Part shown: in pieces, positions 57,566-64,000 of the stretch
Numbering within the stretch: the first letter of the stretch is position 1
Layout: every line of letters starts with the position of its first letter
Source: Acephala macrosclerotiorum
Taxonomy: Eukaryota > Ascomycota > Leotiomycetes > Helotiales > Mollisiaceae
NCBI GenBank assembly: GCA_014904845.1
Contig: MU119212.1
Span: forward strand, 62,001 to 126,000
Reading direction: 5' to 3'
DNA length: 64,000 nt
Position numbers and translations under genes: made by a program
Notes under the pieces: model-generated
Database searches by the model: none
Seen by the model: the letters and a program-made list of their open reading frames with translations, nothing else
What the model was told of the DNA's origin: nothing

Positions 57566-58745
57566 TCATTGTCTTCGTCTAGTCGGCTCTCTTGGCCCAG
57601 CATCAGGACTTGCTCTTCGCTTCCCATCACCCCTGCCTCCCATTCCTGGTCCTGGTCCCATCATCCCAATACTCGGTAAGGCTGGGCCAGGGCTCGAATA
57701 ACCTCCCATCGGCATACTCATCGCATACGCTGGCGTGTTGTAAGGACTGACTCCTGTTGTCATTTCCGCTACACCTGGTAATAGCTGGCCTCCTCTTCCC
57801 ATTCCACCCATTCCCATACTCATTCCCATGCCTCCTTGCCCAATAGCCGCCAACGCAATCCCATCGTTTGGACTTGGAGGTGGTACAGATCTTGGCGTAC
57901 TCTCTCTCCTCGCTGCTATCGTCCTCGCTGATCCTGCACTTGCCGTACCTCCTCCTCGTCCACTTGAGCTGCTATGCGCCGTAGCAGGTCTACTAAAGCG
58001 CTGTCCTGATCCAGAACCGGAAGGCGACACTCCCATAGCGCTCGATTGAGACTGGCTATGTGCGTGTCCTCGCGAAGGAGAGGATCTATGGCCCGGAGGT
58101 GGAGCGTCTAACGTTACGCTTGACAACGAGAAAGGGACAACACCTGCTCGGCGCGCCATGTCTTGCTCGCCTAGTTGCCAGTGCATGGCCTCTGCTGCGC
58201 GCCAGGGAACAGCCATTTCTTCTGCTACTTTTGACCACATTTCTGGCTTGAATCTAGAGACTGTTAGCTACTTTGAAGGGAAAGGCGGTAAAAAGAAGAC
58301 CGAGGGAGTGTCAAGATGTAAATGCAAGCTTGTAGATGGGGTACTACCTCTCGTAGAGTCTTGCGAGCTTGTTCTTGCGCTCCTCATCCCATTCACTACG
58401 TCGCTCAAGGTAGTTTTGATAGTGAAGCCGACAGCTAATCGCGCTGCGTCCTGGGAGTCTCTTGGAGATGTCCTCCCACTTCATTCCACCGCCCCGGAGC
58501 TCGATGATCAGAGAGTCCTCTTCCGCGGACCACTTGCTCTGCTTCTTAGCTGGAGACTCTGCTGGGTGAGGAGGCATGCTGCGCTTGCCGCCGGAGCCGC
58601 TGCTGGCGAGGGCATAGGAGGGTGCTTCTGGCTGTGTTCCACTTGTTGATGGGACAGATGTTGAGCGCGTGTGGTGTCTATGTGTAGGTGAGGATGTTTC
58701 GGACTCATTAGAGTCTGGGGCCTTGAGGAGGAGGGAGATATCCAC
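57566..58745 (-). CDS. Myb/SANT domain protein with Gly/Met/Ser-rich tail (5' end uncertain)
   Basis: Two exons (from about 58,745 to 58,348, then 58253-57566) give about 361 aa of open frame. A single Myb-like repeat lies at about residues 68-120: KWSAEEDSLIIELRGGGMKW, EDISKRLPGRSAISCRLHYQ, with its regularly spaced Trp residues. FKPEMWSKVAEEMAVPWRAA follows and resembles a second, weaker repeat. The rest is low complexity (GSGSGQRF, GMGMSMGMGGMGRGG) and ends in a basic RREPTRRRQ-like tail. The frame has no ATG before 58,745, so the true start is in an unseen 5' exon, or is the Met at the SMPPHP stretch about 55 residues in. Confidence 0.75.
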
Positions 58746-61700
58746 GGTGACGGTTCGAAGTCGCCGATGCCGTCAAGGTTGACGGATCATATGCGAAGTA
58801 TTGCCCAAGTTGTAGGATAGATGATATTGCAGAGGTCCAGGCGGATAAGACGAAGCTTGTCGATAGCAGCTTCGTTGAAAGAGCGTTGAGGCTGACTACC
58901 AGTTTATCCGTGTTGTTGAGGCTGGTGATATCAAAAGCAAGAAGGGTCCGAAATAACGTCTTGACAGTTGGGATAAAGGTCACTGACGTGAAACGAGAAA
59001 GTAACTTTCATAGACTTGATGGTTCAGGGCATTCGGCAACTGGAATCTTGAGACGAGCCACTTCCGACGAGGACAGCGTTCCTATTTCAGGGCTTCAGAA
59101 AGAATTTTGGTGGCTCGCGTAGATCATGACAGCCATCAACATGATTGGCAAGAGCACGTCTGAGGTCTAGCCAATCGCAAAAGATGAGACGAGAGTAGAA
59201 GAAAAAGCCAGCGCCAACGGAACAATACGTCAAAATGTGCTTGATGAGCTTTGAGAGTACAAGGAACTTTGTTCGAACTGGTGATCTCCCAGGCTTTACA
59301 TGGTTACAAGCTATACGGACTGTCGGGAAGATGCGCGATGCAGATAGAGTGTACCCATGGTGGGGGAGTCAGCAGGGGTAGAACTAGTGTGGAGGAAAAT
59401 CTGCTAGGGCGTGGCCACGAATTCATGCATGAACATGAACGAGGAGCAATGCTTGCCACCTTGGACTGTGGATTTATGGCTCAGTGGTGGGAGGAAGTCA
59501 CGGATTCATCGGTTGAAACCCGCCGTGGCGGTGTTGAAACTCTTATATAATCTCAGACTTCTGTGCGACCCCCCGAGACCGTTTTAGGCGCATGTCTGTG
59601 CGCAATCTCAACATCACATACATGTATTGTTGCACTGTACCTCACTTGATTGTGACTTTAAGACGAAGCTTGTCGCCCCCGAACTGCGACTTCATGGATC
59701 CTGTTCCAGGTGGCCACTCACCCAGCATGATATCCAAACACATCAGATCTTGGATTGCCAGCTCGGGCCAACGAACTGGCGGTCAAAGGTGCAAGGGTGG
59801 CATTCTAGGACCTCAGGGATCAAGGTGTATGATCTCCATGGCTTGCAGCGCCTCACAGAGACTGCCATGAACTACGATCTTCGTTGTTCAGCTGGGTGAC
59901 CGAGTTGAGCATGTTCTTCTCAAGCCACTCAAACCGCTCGTTGGTGGCTGAAAAGGAACACTATGCCTGTCCATGACGAGTAGTATCCGAGTACGTTCAC
60001 TCCTCACTTGATGCCTAAACAAAGCAATATGACTTCTGCGTTGTCAACAGGGAGGAGGTAAACAATCACAATCCTCGCCGTTTGCACCGGGGTCTCGCCG
60101 CCTAACATTATAAAGAACAATCCTCATGTGCTCGCCCATTGTCCCATTGATTCAGCAGCGGGTCCTCACAGACTCAAGAGTGCCAGACTGGCGGTGAAAA
60201 GGCACCAGTCATGTGAGTATGCGTCGGGCTTCACGGGATTTCAAAAGTCGAGTCAGAAACCTTCTCCAGAGTCAACGAGACGGGGCATCCATGTGTTGCG
60301 GCTGCACTATCGGAAAGAGACAATGACTAGCGTGTGAAAATGAATTTCTGGCGGAGAAGGCGTTTCTAGAAACGTGCGATAACATAAAAGATGTCTTGGA
60401 TAACCTAACTGTCGAACCTTATCTTCCGCGCCTCAACTAAACCGTGCTAGATAGTACCATGGTAGCGGTGTGTTCAGTATTTTCAGGCCATGATGGAGTT
60501 TTAGCCCGCAGTAGGATCTCGATCATCAGACGAGTAGGTACCGATTCACTGCACGGCCTCCCATAATAGCTCAGCTCTAGCTCTATGCCGTGCATTAGCT
60601 GCGCCGCATCAATGGAGATGGCCGTGCTATAATTGTTTTCGCTCCACTTGCGACAACGTCCACAAAGCCCAACTATGGCATTTGCGACAGACAAGAGCAT
60701 GCATCTCCTGCGAAAAGCCGTCATAGCTTTGTCCGTTTGCTTGAGCCGTCCACTGAGGAGGTTTTGGTGATGTGGAAATTGAGGGAGAGCCCATCGACCG
60801 CTTTCCAGCTCTAGCTTCTGGCTTGCAGCACAAGTGTCATTCGGACCGTTGCCGATGTTATGCCTTATTAGCCTCCTAAGCCTTGTCCCTGCCAACAATG
60901 GAGCAAGCAAGCGAAGCCGTCATCGTCGACCTAATCGACCCCTCCTGTTGCATTTTGGGATCGCAGAGAGTGGAGGGGATCCAAATCCGTCCGAGCCGGG
61001 GGCAGTTGTTCGAAGTCCCACTCCGCGTGATGCCCGGATCTGCAGGGCTGGAGAAGCGTCTCAGGACCCATGGATGTTTGAGCGGTGAGGCAACATATCG
61101 ATTATAGACATGGAAACCAGCGTTGTTAGGTCTTGGGCAATACAACACAATGGCATCGGACGTGACCTGTCAAGCATTCGGGGACAGCTTCGATGCAGGG
61201 ACCGAAGATTCATGCTGATTCCCGACTGGCTGCCATTCTCAGCCCAATGGATAAAGTTCACGACGTGATCTGCAAACGGCCATTGACCAATGGATGCGGG
61301 TTGAGCTAAAGCCCCCCATTTTTGTCAGAGCGCCAAATCGTGAAACGGCTTGGAACCACAGCATTGTACTGCCAGTGTCATGCTTTGTTCTTTTCAACGG
61401 TGAAGAAGCCGAGTTGGGACGGCGATGGCAGAACAGAAAACGAACGCGGTAGATGAACTTTCCAAGGAGTGCTTGATTCTGTCTCAAGGCATGTCGTTGT
61501 CGTCGATCGCCTTTTTATCGCTACCAAGATGTCGTGGTACCCTCGTACTTGTGGCTGGTGAGCCAAAATCAAGGAGTGTCCAATGCGTGGCGTGGCTGAT
61601 GAACCGCGACAGAAAACTCCTTGGAAGATCAGCTTGGATCCTGGAGCGATCACTGGGAAGGGAGAGCTTACGCCATGTGATATAATAGAACATTGAGATA

Positions 61701-62060
61701 TATAACATTGTGTTGGAGAGTGAAGTGACTTTGGAAGAGGCCTATTTTGATGTTGAAATTACCTTGAGACAATATCGCGCTAGTCTTGTTCGAGACAGGT
61801 CGGAAGATATGATAGAAAATCTACTACACCCAAGCCAAAGCAACAACAAGGCGTCCTGACTTTCCACGAACACCTGCCACAATTTTACCAAACCGTTTTG
61901 AGGCTTGTGCTTCAAACAATCCATGACAAGGTCTTCCCCGTCCTGCGAACGTAAATTACAAATTCTTCGGAGGATCAACACAGGTGTTGCGCGATCACCA
62001 GGCTTCGAGATCACATCACAGCCAGTCGCCATATCAGAATAGGGCTTGCGATCCTTCGAT
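58746..62060. other. Gene-free stretch, about 3.3 kb
   Basis: This is the longest part of the window without a recognisable gene. Many short ORFs occur on both strands (for example 59,251-59,550 +, 60,437-60,910 -), none with family features, introns or signal peptides that I can support. No terminal repeats or transposase fragments were found by eye. Part must be the upstream region of the Myb gene and of TBCB. Confidence 0.5.
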
Positions 62061-63289
62061 ATGAGCATGCAAACTGCAGGGGATATACCCCTCTCGATCA
62101 CTAGCGATAACTCCTCCTCCGAACGCCGCATCTCCCCATCATGGACCCTTGGTCAACTCAAGGCGAAGCTCGAGCCCATTACCGGCATCCCGCCTCTGTC
62201 ACAGAAGCTGACCTTGAAGCTCGGGACCCTGCAATCCGTTCCTCTTGAGGCTGTTGACGAGGAGAATACACAGCTGGGGAGTTTTCCCTTGGCGCCCTAT
62301 GCGGAGATTCACGTGAGTTTTGAATTCATTGATGTTCGCTTTGCGAAACAGTTTGTGACACTCCGCACCCTGTTTCGCTGAAGGCTGGGTTCCTGGCAGG
62401 ACCGTTGCACCGAGGTTGAGGTTTAGCTTCGCGACGGCTCAGTGTGTTCGGTCGATCGTTCGACGCTTGCCCAGGACAAGTGTTTGTTGCGGTTCCAGTT
62501 GCATTATCAAGTGATGATGAATCGGGAAGTTCTAAGGCAACAAACGATCTCCACCTTTTGCGAAGGTTCTAGCGGAGATCTTCGAACGCTTCATGCTTTC
62601 GAAGTTTGAGAGTCAAGATGCCTATAATTTCCACGAATATATCTTCGGTCGGAGTTGGCTCTTTTCTAATCTGCCGCCTGTCATGATTGTCGTCCTCGAG
62701 ACGTGGTCCGAACTCTATAGTAGCCGCCAAGCCACCTGTTCATGTTCGGTGTAATGCCGTCCCAAGATTTGTTTTTCCACCACTGACCTTGTCCATACAG
62801 GTCACAGATACCCGCCCACCTGGCATGCGTCAAAACTTCACAGATGTCTCGTTAGTTCCGAAGTATGAGATGCCACCATCCGAGTACGAGCGGAAGACCG
62901 ACAGTGTTCTAGCATGGAAGAAGGCAAAGAAGCTTGGTCGTTTCGATCCAAACGCTCCTTCAATCGAACAAGCAAAACTTCAAGCACTTGAGACGGACAT
63001 CAAGGACAGAGGCATTGAGGTAGGTAAGAGATGTCGGGTAGGGGGTGAGGATGCAAAGAGAGGAGAAGTCATGTATGTGGGCGAAGTGGAGGAGATTCCG
63101 GGTGGTGCAGGGAAATGGATTGGTGTGAAGCTGGATGAACCCGTCGGAAGAAACGATGGAAGCCTTGGAGGTAAGCGGTATTGGGGCAAAGAAGGAGATC
63201 CTAAGTTTGGGGTTTTCGTGAGACCTGAGAGGGTAGAGATTGGCGACTTCCCAGCATTGGATGACTTGGATGATATGGAGGAGATCTAA
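62061..63289 (+). CDS. ALF1: Tubulin-folding cofactor B (CAP-Gly)
   Basis: This chaperone handles alpha-tubulin during folding. Two exons (62061-62312, 62801-63289) give about 246 aa. The N-terminal ubiquitin-like domain (residues 1-84: DIPLSITSDNSSSERRISPS, SQKLTLKLG) is joined to VTDTRPPGMRQNFTDVSLVP, then YERKTDSVLAWKKAKKLGRF. The CAP-Gly domain follows: GKWIGVKLDEPVGRNDGSLG, RYWGKEGDPKFGVFVRPERV. The acidic end DDMEEI is typical of the family. The single intron is 488 nt, unusually long here; the join EIH-VTDTRPP is exactly what the family predicts. Confidence 0.92.
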
Positions 63290-64000
63290 GTTAGATAACA
63301 GCAATCAAGAGTCAGCGAGCATACTTGCAACTTGATACTTCTTGGGAGCTCATTCTTGAGTGTCTTGCGAGCATTGCTGGCAAGTTTGGCGTAACAAGCT
63401 ACGGATTCGAAGTTGATTGTTTGAGAGAGTGGATATCTCCCGTATCTCATGAGGCACCGCAGCTCTTTCCCAGAAGGCAGCTGTTGTCTGTGCCACGTGA
63501 CATTCTCTGTCCAAACTTAGGAGGTACGATGGAGAGTACATCAAATACTAAGCACGCGTCTCATTTCTACATCCATTCAAATTTATCCCCCACCATCGGG
63601 TCTCTTTTCAGCCACTCAATCTGGTTCCTAAGCATAAGCATCAGGGGAAGCTGAATAAGGTAATATAAGCGAGCCACTGTCTGTGCGTGCATCGCGCCAT
63701 GCACATCTTAACGTCGACAGAGCTGATTGCTCTTAACTCCATCCTTGAAAGCTTTGGCGAACCATAATTCCCAAGCTCTCATCAACTTCAGCCAATATAC
63801 ACCCAAGTGGCCGGTTGTTGGCGTGCAGAGCCGCAGCCAAGCGCCGTCCCAAATTATCCTCTAGGCTGCAGCTTTATTCGAAGGATTGGCTTGGCAATTC
63901 CCTCAATTACCATCTACACCCCACGATTACCCATCATTCTCTTTCTTCTTCACCTCTAGGAACTCGTCAAGTTTTTCGAATTGCCTTCAGAACAGCTAGC
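63290..64000. other. Right-edge intergenic
   Basis: No gene is recognised. The pyrimidine-rich stretch from about 63,900 to the edge resembles the promoter or 5' UTR of a gene starting beyond the window. Confidence 0.45.

Noticed and set aside
60437..60910. 157-codon minus-strand ORF
   Set aside because: Composition looks random, there is no start context or intron, and competing ORFs overlap on the other strand.

Overview
This window is nuclear DNA of a filamentous ascomycete (Pezizomycotina). The genes are compact and cut by many short introns (mostly 45-90 nt, GT...AG, with CTAAC/CTGAC-like branch sites), and the families are fungal: NCE101, Hook dynein adaptor, ATG8, a UstYa-type (DUF3328) oxidase, a secreted I9 inhibitor. 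A leotiomycete (Helotiales-like) source is my guess, not demonstrated. Exon coordinates were derived by hand from splice signals, reading frame and family resemblance.

Layout. 0-10 kb: end of a fasciclin-domain gene, a MYND gene with an unresolved middle, then NAA35/MAK10, ATP synthase epsilon, QCR2 (all minus) and RPC82 (plus, divergent from QCR2). 10-15 kb: a decayed membrane-protein gene, an orphan ORF, a TIR-bearing MITE-like element, then the mitochondrial GTP/GDP carrier and NCE101. 15-21 kb: an unknown 536-aa protein, ATG8, and HEM13 (divergent from ATG8). 21-24 kb: a group II PLP decarboxylase broken by a frameshift and a stop, then an Sws1/ZSWIM7-like SWIM protein. 24-29 kb: RPN8, adenylate kinase (divergent pair), and an unknown protein with an unusually long intron. 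30-38 kb: Hook protein, a secreted I9 inhibitor, and the cleavage factor PCF11.

38-44.3 kb is the accessory region of greatest interest. A secreted precursor made of five 15-residue repeats separated by Lys-Arg (Kex2) sites lies divergent to a UstYa-family oxidase with both HxxHC motifs. A broken F-box gene and a secreted FAD-linked oxidase follow. Precursor plus UstYa is the hallmark of fungal ribosomal peptide (dikaritin-type RiPP) clusters, so this looks like a small uncharacterised RiPP locus with repeated core region DADAGMSFYK. 46-52.4 kb holds an NmrA-like reductase, a Cys-rich GPI-type surface protein, a Gfo/Idh/MocA dehydrogenase and an aldo/keto reductase. 53-64 kb returns to housekeeping genes: a ubiquitin protease with a diverged tandem-repeat tract upstream, TRM9, a Myb-domain protein, a 3.3 kb stretch with no recognisable gene, and tubulin cofactor B.

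No tRNA, rRNA or CRISPR was seen.
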